Shown: positions 40,117 through 49,700 of the stretch, one piece after another | How the letters are laid out: each line of letters opens with the position of its first letter | Numbering within the stretch: position 1 is the stretch's first letter | Origin: Myxococcota bacterium | Lineage (GTDB): Bacteria > Myxococcota_A > Bradymonadia > UBA7976 > UBA1532 | DNA: 64,000 nucleotides | Assembly: GCA_963169045.1 (NCBI GenBank) | Contig: CAUJDF010000057.1 | Location: 1 to 64,000 of the forward strand | Direction of reading: 5' to 3' | The notes under the pieces: generated by a model | Databases searched by the model: none | Seen by the model: only the letters and a program-made list of their open reading frames with translations | Told to the model about the DNA's origin: nothing | Position numbers and translations under genes: made by a program

Positions 40117-42354
40117 ATGACTCGCGCCGTGTGGCGACACGCTCTGTTCTGGATGGCGACGGCCGCGCTGGCGGCCTGCGAGGCGGCCGAAGACCCGCCG
40201 GGCGATGCCGGCGTCGGTCCGGCCGTCGACGGCGGTGCCGGCGGCGCTGGTGGTGCCGGCGGCGCTGGTGGAGCTGGCGGCGCTGGCGGCGTCGGCGGCG
40301 CGGGTGGAGCTGGTGGTGCCGGCGGCGTCGGCGGCGCGGGTGGAGCTGGTGGTGCCGGCGGCGTCGGTGGTGCCGGCGGCGCGGGTGGTGCCGGCGGCGT
40401 CGGCGGCGCGGGTGGTGCCGGCGGCGCGGGTGGTGCCGGCGGCGTCGGCGGCGCGGGTGGCGCCGGCGGCGCGGGCGGCGCAGGCGGCTCGGGCGGCGGC
40501 GGCGCCGGTGGCGCAGGCGGCTCGGGCGGCGGCGGCGCCGGTGGCGGCGGCGGCGCCGGTGGCGCAGGTGGCGCAGGCGGCGAGGGCGGCGGTGGCGCGG
40601 GCGGCGCCGGCGGCGAGGGCGGCGGTGGCGCGGGCGGCGCCGGCGGCGAGGGCGGCATGGTCGTCTGCGTCCCCGACTGCGGCGCGCGCGTCTGCGGCGA
40701 CGACGGCTGCGACGGCCAGTGCGGCGAGTGCCCGGCGGGCACCCGGTGCACCGACGAGGGCAGCTGCCGGGGACCGGACAACGAGCTGGTCGTCGGCGAC
40801 GCCCACCGCGTGACCTGGGAGCCCGACGTCGTGACGGTCGAGCGCGCCTACCTCTCGGTGGGACAGGGCTACCTGGCGGTCCACCTCGACGACGGCGGCC
40901 GCCCGGGCGCCCTGCTCGGGAGCACGCGCGTCTCCGCCCTGCGCGAGGCTCCGCTGCGGGTCGAGCTCGAGACCCCGCTGCGCGCGCGGCAGACGGTGCG
41001 CCTCGTCCTGCACGTCGACGAGCCGCGCAACAACCGCTACGACCCCGAGGATCCCGTCGCGCTGAACGTCGACGGCCAGCCGCTGTCGCTGGCCTACGAG
41101 CTCGAGTTCCGCAGCACCACCACCGCGGTCGACTCGCCGTACTACGCCCACTCGTGCGGCCTCGAGCAGTGGCGCGAGGACCGCACCGACCTCGTCGCCG
41201 ACTGCCGCTGCGGCACCAACGTGGTGGCGCTCGACGTCTGCAAGAGCACGGCGCACCCCGCCCAGCGCTCGCGCTTCGGCGCCGGGCCGCGCATCGACGC
41301 CCTGCCGCAGGACCACATCATCCGCGGCGGCTTCGTCGACGCGATGAGCAACACCGTGGTCTTCGGCGTGCGCTGGCAGGACCAGAACCACGTCGATCCC
41401 GGGGTGATCATGGCCGTCGACTACGTCTCCGGCGACCGACGCATCCTCAGCGGCCGCTGGGCCGATCCCAACGAGGGCTACGTAGTCTTCGGCGAGGGGC
41501 CCGAGCTCCACGAGCCGATGCACACGCGGCGCGGCCCCGACGGCAACATCTACGTCTACGCCTGGCGGGACCGCACCACCGATCCGGACGGCGTGCAGAT
41601 CGTCCGCGTCGATCCGGAGACGGGCAACCGCACCCTGGTCTGGGGCTCGAGCAACCCGGCCTTCGGCCAGTGCACCAACGGCGGTCAGCCGCCCCAGACC
41701 ACGGACGTCCAGTTCTGGCGGTACGCCTTCGAGATGGATCCCGACGGCAACTTCTATCTGTCGACGATCGCCAACGGCGCGCCGCGCTCCGGTCGGGGCG
41801 TCCTGCGCATCTCGTTCGACGGCCGGGAATGCCGCTGGGTGACCATGTCGGGCGCGCTCGCGGGCAACCTGTACGAGGATGGCATCGGCGAGGGATACCC
41901 CGTCGATCAGTTCAACTACGAAGGCTTCGGGTGGCACGACGGCGCGCTGTATGCCACCAACAACGCCGATCTCATCCGCATCGATCCCGCCGACGGGCGG
42001 CGCCGCCGGGTGGCCGGCCGGGGCGTCTCGGACAACTCGGGCGCCGTGGTGGCGCGCTTCATCGAGTGGAACCCCCACTGGGAGCTGCTGATGTTCAGCG
42101 GCAAGCTGGGACCGCCCGACGTCGTCGGCGGCGTCGACCTGACGGACGGCACCACCTATCAGTTCGCCCAGTGTCTCAACATCGACGAGGCCAACGGGTT
42201 CGCCACCGACTGCTTCGAGGGGCCGGCGAGCGCCGCCGGGCTCAGCGAGCGCCCGACCTGGGTGCTGCCCGACGGCAACTTCCTCAGCGCGCACGGCGAC
42301 GGCTTCGCCCTGGTGGAGTCGCGCACGGGCAACTCCATCCTCCTGAGCTACTGA
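40117..42354 (+). CDS. Gly-rich, Cys-knot lipoprotein with beta-propeller-like C-half
   Basis: The protein has 745 residues. Lipobox LAACE (Cys21) leads to a Gly/Ala/Val tract (residues 39-180), a short Cys-rich module (CVPDCGARVCGDDGCDGQCG, then CPAGTRCTDEGSC), and a C-terminal half that reads as beta-sheet repeats, for example RGVLRISFDGRECRWV and GALYATNNADLIRI. This last part may be a propeller. It is not a recognised enzyme. GGAGGG nine bases before the ATG supports the start. It is convergent with the FHA gene (6-bp gap). Confidence 0.85.
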   Translation: MTRAVWRHALFWMATAALAACEAAEDPPGDAGVGPAVDGGAGGAGGAGGAGGAGGAGGVGGAGGAGGAGGVGGAGGAGGAGGVGGAGGAGGAGGVGGAGGAGGAGGAGGVGGAGGAGGAGGAGGSGGGGAGGAGGSGGGGAGGGGGAGGAGGAGGEGGGGAGGAGGEGGGGAGGAGGEGGMVVCVPDCGARVCGDDGCDGQCGECPAGTRCTDEGSCRGPDNELVVGDAHRVTWEPDVVTVERAYLSVGQGYLAVHLDDGGRPGALLGSTRVSALREAPLRVELETPLRARQTVRLVLHVDEPRNNRYDPEDPVALNVDGQPLSLAYELEFRSTTTAVDSPYYAHSCGLEQWREDRTDLVADCRCGTNVVALDVCKSTAHPAQRSRFGAGPRIDALPQDHIIRGGFVDAMSNTVVFGVRWQDQNHVDPGVIMAVDYVSGDRRILSGRWADPNEGYVVFGEGPELHEPMHTRRGPDGNIYVYAWRDRTTDPDGVQIVRVDPETGNRTLVWGSSNPAFGQCTNGGQPPQTTDVQFWRYAFEMDPDGNFYLSTIANGAPRSGRGVLRISFDGRECRWVTMSGALAGNLYEDGIGEGYPVDQFNYEGFGWHDGALYATNNADLIRIDPADGRRRRVAGRGVSDNSGAVVARFIEWNPHWELLMFSGKLGPPDVVGGVDLTDGTTYQFAQCLNIDEANGFATDCFEGPASAAGLSERPTWVLPDGNFLSAHGDGFALVESRTGNSILLSY
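40231..40656 (+). repeat. Gly-Gly-Ala coding repeat
   Basis: This stretch encodes residues 39-180 of the lipoprotein as runs of GGAGGAGG, with Val and later Glu or Ser at every third to ninth position. At DNA level it is an imperfect array of GGCGCGGGTGGTGCC-like units, a likely slippage-prone tract. Confidence 0.85.
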
Positions 42355-42360
42355 TCGCGC

Positions 42361-43254
42361 TCAGCCGGTGCGGTCCTCGGCGCGGTCGCCGTCGAGCAGC
42401 AGCAGCTCGACGTGCCCCTGACCGTCGCTGTGGATCAGATCGGTGCGGACGCCCGCCGTCCGCAGCTTCGCCCGCAGGCGCGCCAGCGTCGTGTCGAGCC
42501 GCCGCCGCAGGTCCATGCGATCGAGCGGCCCCCACACCTCCTCGGCCAGCACCGCCCAGCCGACCGGCCCCCCGAAGACGACGAGCTCGCTGACGAGGCG
42601 GGCGGCCACGCCGCTCAACGTCAGGAGCGCCACGCCGCCCTGGCAGATGTGGACGGTGTCGTAGTGGGCGATGACCGTGAGCGGGGCGGCGAGCGCGGCC
42701 TCGAGGTCGGTGGGCGCGGTAGAGCGCACCGGGGCGAGCGTCGCCACGAAGGTGTGTCCCCCGAGCGCGAACGGCTCGCCGACCTCGAGCGGTCGCGCCG
42801 GGGCCGCCCCCACGCGCAGGCGCCAGCTCTCGCCGGTCGTCCACAGCCAGGCGTCGGCGTCGGCGACGTGGCGCGGGTGCAGGGCGGGGCGCGGGTGCAG
42901 CGTCAGCGAGGCGGTCGACGGCAGGATCTGGAGCGGCAGGTGGTCGCCGCGCAGGGCCATGACCTGGGTGGGCAGCACCACCTCCTCGACCCGCAGCTCG
43001 AGGCCGCGCGCCAGGCTCACCACCAGCCCCGGCCGCAGCGTGGCGCGGGCGCGCAGCTCGCCGTCGACGGCGAAGCGGCCGCGCAGACCCAGCAGCACGA
43101 GCTCGCCGCCGCGCAGGCTGACCATCGCATGGGCCTCGCTGATCCGCTCGTCGTCGAGCGGCAGCGCGGCGCTGGCGAGCCGGCCGACCAGGTCGCCCGG
43201 GTGGAGGCTGGCGATCTCGCCGGTCGGCAGGCGGAGTCGGACGAGGGCGGCCAT
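42361..43254 (-). CDS. FHA-domain protein with C-terminal winged helix
   Basis: This 297-residue protein has an N-terminal FHA domain (about 1-90). The signature is GRLASAALPLDDERISEAHAMV, with GR and the SxxH-like pattern that binds phosphothreonine. The C-terminal 100 residues (PLDRMDLRRRLDTTLARLRA, preceded by VSELVVFGGPVGWAVLAEEV) fit an OmpR/SARP-type winged-helix DNA-binding domain. This suggests a transcription factor switched by a Ser/Thr kinase, like mycobacterial EmbR. The divergent gene 69 bp away is a Ser/Thr kinase. Confidence 0.85.
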   Translation of the reverse strand: MAALVRLRLPTGEIASLHPGDLVGRLASAALPLDDERISEAHAMVSLRGGELVLLGLRGRFAVDGELRARATLRPGLVVSLARGLELRVEEVVLPTQVMALRGDHLPLQILPSTASLTLHPRPALHPRHVADADAWLWTTGESWRLRVGAAPARPLEVGEPFALGGHTFVATLAPVRSTAPTDLEAALAAPLTVIAHYDTVHICQGGVALLTLSGVAARLVSELVVFGGPVGWAVLAEEVWGPLDRMDLRRRLDTTLARLRAKLRTAGVRTDLIHSDGQGHVELLLLDGDRAEDRTG

Positions 43255-43280
43255 GCGGCGAGTCTCCCACTTCGGCGGCC

Positions 43281-43291
43281 GCTGTCACAGC
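43281..43291. promoter_or_regulatory. Palindrome in the divergent promoter region
   Basis: GCTGTCACAGC is an 11-bp palindrome near the middle of the 69-bp gap between the FHA regulator and the kinase. It could be an operator for both genes, possibly for the FHA protein itself. A weak TATCGT (-10-like) lies further right at about 43310-43315. Confidence 0.35.
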
Positions 43292-43323
43292 GCGACCCCG
43301 GACGTGTTGTATCGTGACCCTCC

Positions 43324-46300
43324 ATGGCGAGCGACGACGACGGGGACCGCCTCGACAGCGGCGGCGGCTGGTCCCGCGCCGAGAGCGGCGCGCTCGGGCG
43401 CGAGACAGCCGGCGGCGTGCCCCCCGGCACGCACCCGTTCGCGACGGAGCAGGCGGACCGGTACGCCGAGGGCGTCGTCCTCGGCGAGGGCGGCATGGGC
43501 CGGGTCAGCGCGGCGCACGACGCCCGGCTCGGCCGGCCGGTGGCCCTCAAGCGGCTGGCCGAGGCCCGTCGCGGCGAGGGCGCCCGGGCGCGGCTGGCGC
43601 AGGAGGCCTGGATCACCGGCCACCTCGAGCACCCGGGCATCGTGCCGGTGTACGACGCGGGCATCGACGCGTCGGGCGAGCTCTACTACACGATGCGCCT
43701 CATCCGGGGCCGCTCCCTCGCCGCCGACATCGCGGAGCGGCCGGCGCTGGCCGACCGGCTGCCGCTGCTGCGCGCGCTGCGGGACGCCTGCGAGGCGGTG
43801 GGCTACGCGCACGCGCAGGGCGTGGTCCACTGCGACCTGAAGCCCGAGAACATCATGCTGGGCAGCTTCGGCGAGACCCAGGTGGTCGACTGGGGCGTGG
43901 CCTGCGTGGTGGGGGACGCCGGGCAGCCGGCGGCGGGCATGGTCCCCGACGGACACGGCGTGGAGACGGTCGCCGGCGCCGTGACGGGCACCCCGGCGTA
44001 CATGGCCCCCGAGCAGGCGCGGGCGGCGCCGCCGACGCCCCGGAGCGACGTCTACGGCCTCGGCGCGACGCTTCTCGAGCTCCTGAGCGGGCGCCGGCCC
44101 TTCCATGCCCTCGCCGGGTCCGACGTGCTCGAGCGCCTGCGCGCCGGCGAGTTGCTCGATCCCGACGCGGCGGCCCCCGACGCGCCGCCGGCGCTGCTGG
44201 CGGTGGCCCGCCGGGCGCTGCACCCCGCTCCGGCGCAGCGCTATCCCGACGCCAAGGCCATGGCCGACGAGATCACCGCGTGGATGGACGGCCGGCGCGT
44301 CGAGGCCCACGTCTACGGCCTGGGCGAGCTCTGGCGGCGCTTCGCCCGGGCGCATCGCGTGCCGCTCGCGGTGGGGGCGGTGGCCCTCGCGCTGCTGCTG
44401 GCGGTCGGCGTGGTCGCCCACGTCCGCACGACGGCGGAGCGCGACCGCGCGCGGGCCGCCGAGGCCTCCGCCGTCGACGAGAAGACGCGCGCCGATCGCC
44501 ACCTCGCCCGCGCGCTGCTCGAGAAGGCCCGGGTGGCCGCGCAGGTCGAGGCCCGCGCCGAGGCCGAGGTGCTCGCGGCCCACGCGCTGCGCCTGCTCGG
44601 CGAGTCGGCCGCGGCGCGGGGTCTGCTGGCCCGGTTCGCGGCGTCCCCGCGGCCGCGCCGCCTGCGGAGCGCGCCGCGGCCGCCCTGCCCGGTCGCGGTC
44701 CTCGCCCCCGACGGCGCGCGGCTGCTGTGTCTCGGCGACGACGCGGTGGCGCTCTACACCCTGCCGGACGTCGCGCTGCGCTGGCGCATCGAGTCGCCGG
44801 CGCGGTTCGGCGCGTTCGTCGGCGACGACGCGATCCTCCTGCGTCACCGCGAGGCGCACACGCTCCACGACGCCGCCACCGGACGGCCGCGCCGCGCGGT
44901 CGAAGGGTCGCTCGAGTGGGGCAGCGTGCTGGTCGGCGGCCCCGCCGCGCTCAGCGTGTGGACCGGCGCGATCACGGCGGTGAACGCCGACGGCACGACG
45001 TGGCGCACCCCCGCGGACCCGGAGGCGGCGTTCTGCGAGCAGGGCCCCGTCCGGCTGGCCGCGTGGCGTCCGGACGGCTCCTTCGTGGCCAGCTGCGACA
45101 CCGGCCCGCTGGTGGTCGCCTCCCCGGACGGGCGCCGGCGCACCGTGGCCCGTCTGCCGACGCAGGGCGAGCGCGACTGGGTGCACGCGCCGCGCGCCCT
45201 GCCCGAGCGCCCGCCCGAGTGGGCGACCGTCAGCCGGCTCGCGGTGACGCCCGACGGCCGCGTCGCCGTGCTCGGGACGTGGAAGGGCGAGGTCCTCACG
45301 GTCGATCTCGAGACCGGCGCCGTCGGCCACGCGGCGATCGCCGCGGGCGGCCCCGTGCGGGACCTGGACGTCTCACCGGACGGGCGCTGGGCGGTGGTCT
45401 CCACCGAGCGGGGCGGGCCCGGGATCTGGGACCTGCGCGCCGGCGTATGGGCGGGCCGGCTGCCGGCCGACGCCGGCGGCGCCGCGCGTTTCACCGGCAC
45501 GGACGCGCTGGTCACGGTCGGCCCGGAGCGCATCTCCGTCTGGCGACTGCCCGAGGCGCCCGCGCCGGCCGTGCTGCACACGCGGACCGGGCTGGCGAGC
45601 CTCGCGTGGTCCGCCGACGGCGAGCACCTGGCCGCGGGGCAGGCCGCGGGCTGGGTCGACGTGTGGCGCGCGCGCGACGGCGCCCGGCTCGCGAGGCACC
45701 GACTCGGCGACCTGGTCATCAAGGCCGTGGCCTTCTCCGCGGAGCGCACGACCCTCGTCACGTATGGCGGCGGCGAGGCGGACTTCGCCCGGCTCGAGGC
45801 CCCCGACTGGACGCCCGTCCTCGCCGACCGCCCGCTCGTCTACGGCCGCCATCTGGGCCTGCTGCGCGGGGACTGGCTGCTGCGGGCCGACCTGCGCCAC
45901 GCCACCTGGGCGCGCCTCGACGACGCCTTCGGCCTGCGCGGCACGCACCGCTGGGGACGGGACCCGCCGACCGAGGTGATGGGCCTCGGCGTCTCGCCGG
46001 ACCGCAGGCTGGGCGTCTTCGCCTTCCAGGACGGCCTCCTGGCGCGGGTCTCGACCGACTCGCTGCCGGGCGATCCCGCGGCGCTCGGGACGCTGCCGGG
46101 CGTGACGGACGTCGAGATCGGTGACGACGGCGCCCTGCTGGTCCAGCGCGGGGGGCACCTGTCGATCTACGGCCCGACGCCGGACGCGCCGCGCGCGAGC
46201 TTCCCGGTGGATCCGCGGCCGGTCGACGTCGCGTGGTCCCCCGAGCAGCGCTGGATCGCGGCGGGGCTGCTCGACGGCGCCGTGCGCCTCTACGACGCGC

Positions 46301-46521
46301 GCGACGGACGCCTCGTGGCCGAGGCCCAGGGCCACCGCGAGCGCGCGGCGGTGGTGGCGTTCGCGCCCGACGGCCGCTCGCTGGCCTCGGGCGGCTGGGA
46401 CAAGGCGCTGCGCCGCTGGGGCCTCGACGCGCTCGAGCGCGCGCCGGAGGCGCTGCTGGCCGAGGTCGGCGACGCGTGGGGGCTGACGCTCGAGGACGCG
46501 CTCGCCGCCCGCGTCGACTGA
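43324..46521 (+). CDS. Ser/Thr protein kinase with WD40-like C-half
   Basis: The protein has 1065 residues. The kinase domain (about 50-300) has LGEGGMGRVS, Lys76, HCDLKPEN (169-176, where HRD is usual), DWG (189-191, where DFG is usual) and APEQ. The Asp171, Asn176 and Asp189 catalytic residues are present, so activity is plausible despite the variants. A membrane helix is near 346-366. The C-half has repeats such as DLDVSPDGRWAVVSTERGGPG and VVAFAPDGRSLASGGWDKAL, typical of WD40 blades. It is divergent from the FHA gene and likely phosphorylates it. Confidence 0.93.
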   Translation: MASDDDGDRLDSGGGWSRAESGALGRETAGGVPPGTHPFATEQADRYAEGVVLGEGGMGRVSAAHDARLGRPVALKRLAEARRGEGARARLAQEAWITGHLEHPGIVPVYDAGIDASGELYYTMRLIRGRSLAADIAERPALADRLPLLRALRDACEAVGYAHAQGVVHCDLKPENIMLGSFGETQVVDWGVACVVGDAGQPAAGMVPDGHGVETVAGAVTGTPAYMAPEQARAAPPTPRSDVYGLGATLLELLSGRRPFHALAGSDVLERLRAGELLDPDAAAPDAPPALLAVARRALHPAPAQRYPDAKAMADEITAWMDGRRVEAHVYGLGELWRRFARAHRVPLAVGAVALALLLAVGVVAHVRTTAERDRARAAEASAVDEKTRADRHLARALLEKARVAAQVEARAEAEVLAAHALRLLGESAAARGLLARFAASPRPRRLRSAPRPPCPVAVLAPDGARLLCLGDDAVALYTLPDVALRWRIESPARFGAFVGDDAILLRHREAHTLHDAATGRPRRAVEGSLEWGSVLVGGPAALSVWTGAITAVNADGTTWRTPADPEAAFCEQGPVRLAAWRPDGSFVASCDTGPLVVASPDGRRRTVARLPTQGERDWVHAPRALPERPPEWATVSRLAVTPDGRVAVLGTWKGEVLTVDLETGAVGHAAIAAGGPVRDLDVSPDGRWAVVSTERGGPGIWDLRAGVWAGRLPADAGGAARFTGTDALVTVGPERISVWRLPEAPAPAVLHTRTGLASLAWSADGEHLAAGQAAGWVDVWRARDGARLARHRLGDLVIKAVAFSAERTTLVTYGGGEADFARLEAPDWTPVLADRPLVYGRHLGLLRGDWLLRADLRHATWARLDDAFGLRGTHRWGRDPPTEVMGLGVSPDRRLGVFAFQDGLLARVSTDSLPGDPAALGTLPGVTDVEIGDDGALLVQRGGHLSIYGPTPDAPRASFPVDPRPVDVAWSPEQRWIAAGLLDGAVRLYDARDGRLVAEAQGHRERAAVVAFAPDGRSLASGGWDKALRRWGLDALERAPEALLAEVGDAWGLTLEDALAARVD

Positions 46522-46716
46522 TCCGCGGGCGCTTCGGACGCGGCGACGCCGACACACCCGAGGCGCGCGACACCGCGGGTGACGAGGCTGCGGGTGGCAG
46601 ATCAAGATGCCGCCGAGAGCCGGACGGAGCCCTGCCTGGCGATGGTTGGTCGTCCGCATGGCGCCGATCCATTTCCCCTGATACACATCGACAGAGACAC
46701 TCCGCTCGAGGCTCCC

Positions 46717-49700
46717 ATGTCCGATCCGACGCGGCCCGCCGCGTCGCGCGCCTCCGGGCGCCGGCGCTACCCTTCCCGGTCGACGGCGCCGTGCGTGATC
46801 GCCACCCTCGCGGTCTGGGTCTGCGCCGGCAGCGGATGCTCGTCCGAAAGGGCGCCGCCGGCCGCCCCGCCGGCGCCGACAGCCGAGGCGCCGCCGCCGC
46901 CATCCGCGGACGAGGTCGTCGTCGCGGTCGTCGACACCGGCGTGCAGCGCCGGCCCGCGGATCTGGTGCCGCTCCTCGCCGACGCGATCGACCTCGTGGG
47001 CCCCGGCGGCCCCGCGCCGGACGCGGAGCACGGCACCGTCCTCGCGCGCGTCGTCGCGGCGACGGTCGCCGAAGACGACGCCGCGCGAGGGCGCGCGACG
47101 CGGCTTCGCATCCTCCCGGTCCGCGTCGCCGCGGGCGACGAGGGCGCCCCCGCGGAGCGCGTCGCGCGGGGCGTGCGCGCGGCCTGCGACCGCGGCGCGC
47201 GCGTCGTCCTCGTCGGCCTCTCGGGCCTGCGACCGGACGCGCGCATCGACGCGGCGGTCGCCGCGGCCACCGGCGGCGGATGTCTCGTGGTCGCGCCCGT
47301 CGGCAACGAAGGCGCCGACCAGCTCGGCGGCGCGGCGGCGTCGCCCGGCGCCGTCGTCGTCGCGCCGCTCGACTCGCAGGGGCTGGTCTCGGCGCGGTCC
47401 AATCTGGCGCACGGCCGCGTCACCCTCGGCGCCCCCGGCGAGCACCGCTTCGAAGACGGCGCCGCACGGCAGGGCGCCTCGGTCGCGGCGGCGGTCGCGG
47501 CGGGGATCGCCGCCGTCCTGAAGGCGCGCCACCCGGCGGCGTCGCCCGAGACGATCCGAGCGGCGCTGGTCGCCACCGCCCGCCCGATCCCGGGGGTCAC
47601 CGACCGGCTGGACTTCGGCCGCCTCGATGCGGACGCGGCGCTGGCGGCGCTCGAGGCCTCCACGGCGGCGCCTCGCCTGGAGCGTGTGGCCTGCCTCCCC
47701 CTGCGGCCACGGCCGGGCGGAGAGGTCTTCTGTCGTGCCCGCGCCCGCAATGCCTCGGCGAGCGCCGGTGGCGGCGGCGCGTTCGCGCTGTTCGCCGACG
47801 GCCGCGAGCTCGGTCGCGTGGACGTGGCCCCGCTCGGCCCCTGGGAGGCGCGCGACGTCGAGCTCCGGCTGGCCGCCGCCGCCCTGCCGGCGACGCCGAC
47901 CGCGCTCGATGCGCGTCTCGGGTCCGCGCGCGCGCCCGTCCGGCCGTCGCCGGTGCCCTCGGCCGCCGACGACCCCGACCTCGTCCTCGCGCGCCTCGAC
48001 GTGGACGCGGTGCCCGTCCCCGGCGGCGAGGAGGTGCGGGTCCGGGCGACGGTGCAGAACCGGGGCAACGTCGAGGCGCGCGGGGCGGAGGTGGCGTTCG
48101 CGTTCGGCGACGCCGCCCTGCCGGCGCCGGCGCGCATCGCGTCGCTGCCGCCGGGCGGGAGCGCCGAGGTCGAGACCCGGTGGCGCGCGCCGGCCAGCGC
48201 GCAGGGCGCACGCGGGCTCCTCGTGGCCGGCGTCGCGCCCCTGCGCGGCGAGGCCGACCTCGAGAACAACCTCGGCCTCCGCCGCCTGCGCCTCGACGGC
48301 CCGGACGACCCGCAGCGGCTGCAGTACGCCGACACGCAGGAGGAGCTCGAGATCGTCGTCGACGCGCCGCACTCCGTGCGGCGTGGCGGCTACATCCCCG
48401 TCCTGTTCTATCTGCCCGAGGCTTCCCAGGAGTGGACGCTCGCCGCCGGCATGAACACGAAGCTCGTCTTCGGCAGCGGCTTCAGTTTCGACCTGGCCGT
48501 CGCCATGCCGACGCTCTACCGGCTGCGCGTCTGGGACCTGCACGCCCTCGCCCGGGACTTCGCCCACGAGCGCGCCCAGGCGCGCGACGCCGGCATGAAC
48601 ACGGGCGACCTGTACGACGGCGCCTGCCGCACGAACGGGCCGACCCGCCAATCGCTGTCCCGCGCGCGCGATCGCACCCTGCTCGACATCTTCAACCGGT
48701 CGGGGCCGGCGGCGGTGGTCGACGACACCCGGCCGGACAAGTTCGAGCGGTGGGCGCAGCGCCGGTTCACCGTCGAAGGGCTCCGGCCCGCCGACATCGT
48801 CGACGCCCGCGGGCGCTCTTTCGACGGGCGCCTCTTCGATCTGTACCGCACGCTCGTGCGGCCGCGGGAGGGCGACCACGTGGTGGCGAGGTTGCCGGTC
48901 GCCGGCCTCGCGACGGAGGCGCAGGGCGCACGGCGCTTCGCCCACCTCCTCGTCGAGGCCGAGTACTTCGCCCGCCCGTACCTGGCGAGCCTGGCCCTGC
49001 CGACGAACGCCGGCGATCGGGCGGGCCTGGCCGGCCTCCCGCAGGTGATCGCCGACGGCGACACCCACACGCTCGGCCACCGCAGGAACCTGCGCATCCT
49101 GCGGGTCCAGCTGGGCGGCGACCTCCCGCGCCTGCACCGCGACGACCGGTACTTCGACGTGCACTTCCACTCGATCGCCGAGACGCCGGGGAGCCGCTAC
49201 TCGAGCCTCGTCCTGGCGCCGGAGAAGGCGTTCGGCGGCCCGCTGCAGATGCTCGCCGAGTCGGCGGTCGCCGTCGGCCTCGTCGACGACCCCGCGACCT
49301 CGTGGGGCGTGGCGGCGGGGACGACGCCCCCGCCGGTGCGCCCCGGGACGATCTCGCCCGAGCTCCTGACCGACCGCGTCATCGCCACCGATCACAACGT
49401 CTTCTTCTCGCCCGAACGGTGCGCGCCCGGCGACGGCGCGTGCCTCGCGAACCAGCCCCTGTACATGGGCGACGCCGTCCCCGCGCCGTCCGCCGACATG
49501 ATGCGGCCCGGTGAGAGCGAGCGCGGATTCATGGAGCGCCTGCTCGGCCTCACGTGGGCCGAGGAGGTGTCGCTGGCGTCGCGCAACATCGGCGCCCACG
49601 CGCTGTCGTACTGGAACGACCACGTCGAGGGCCCCTGGTACGGGCGCGGCCTGCTCCTGACCACCGCGAGCGACGTCGCCCTCACGTTGGGCCACGCCGC

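Noticed and set aside
40231-40656. CRISPR array
   Set aside because: The repeat units are short, unspaced and in frame with a lipoprotein gene; no cas genes.
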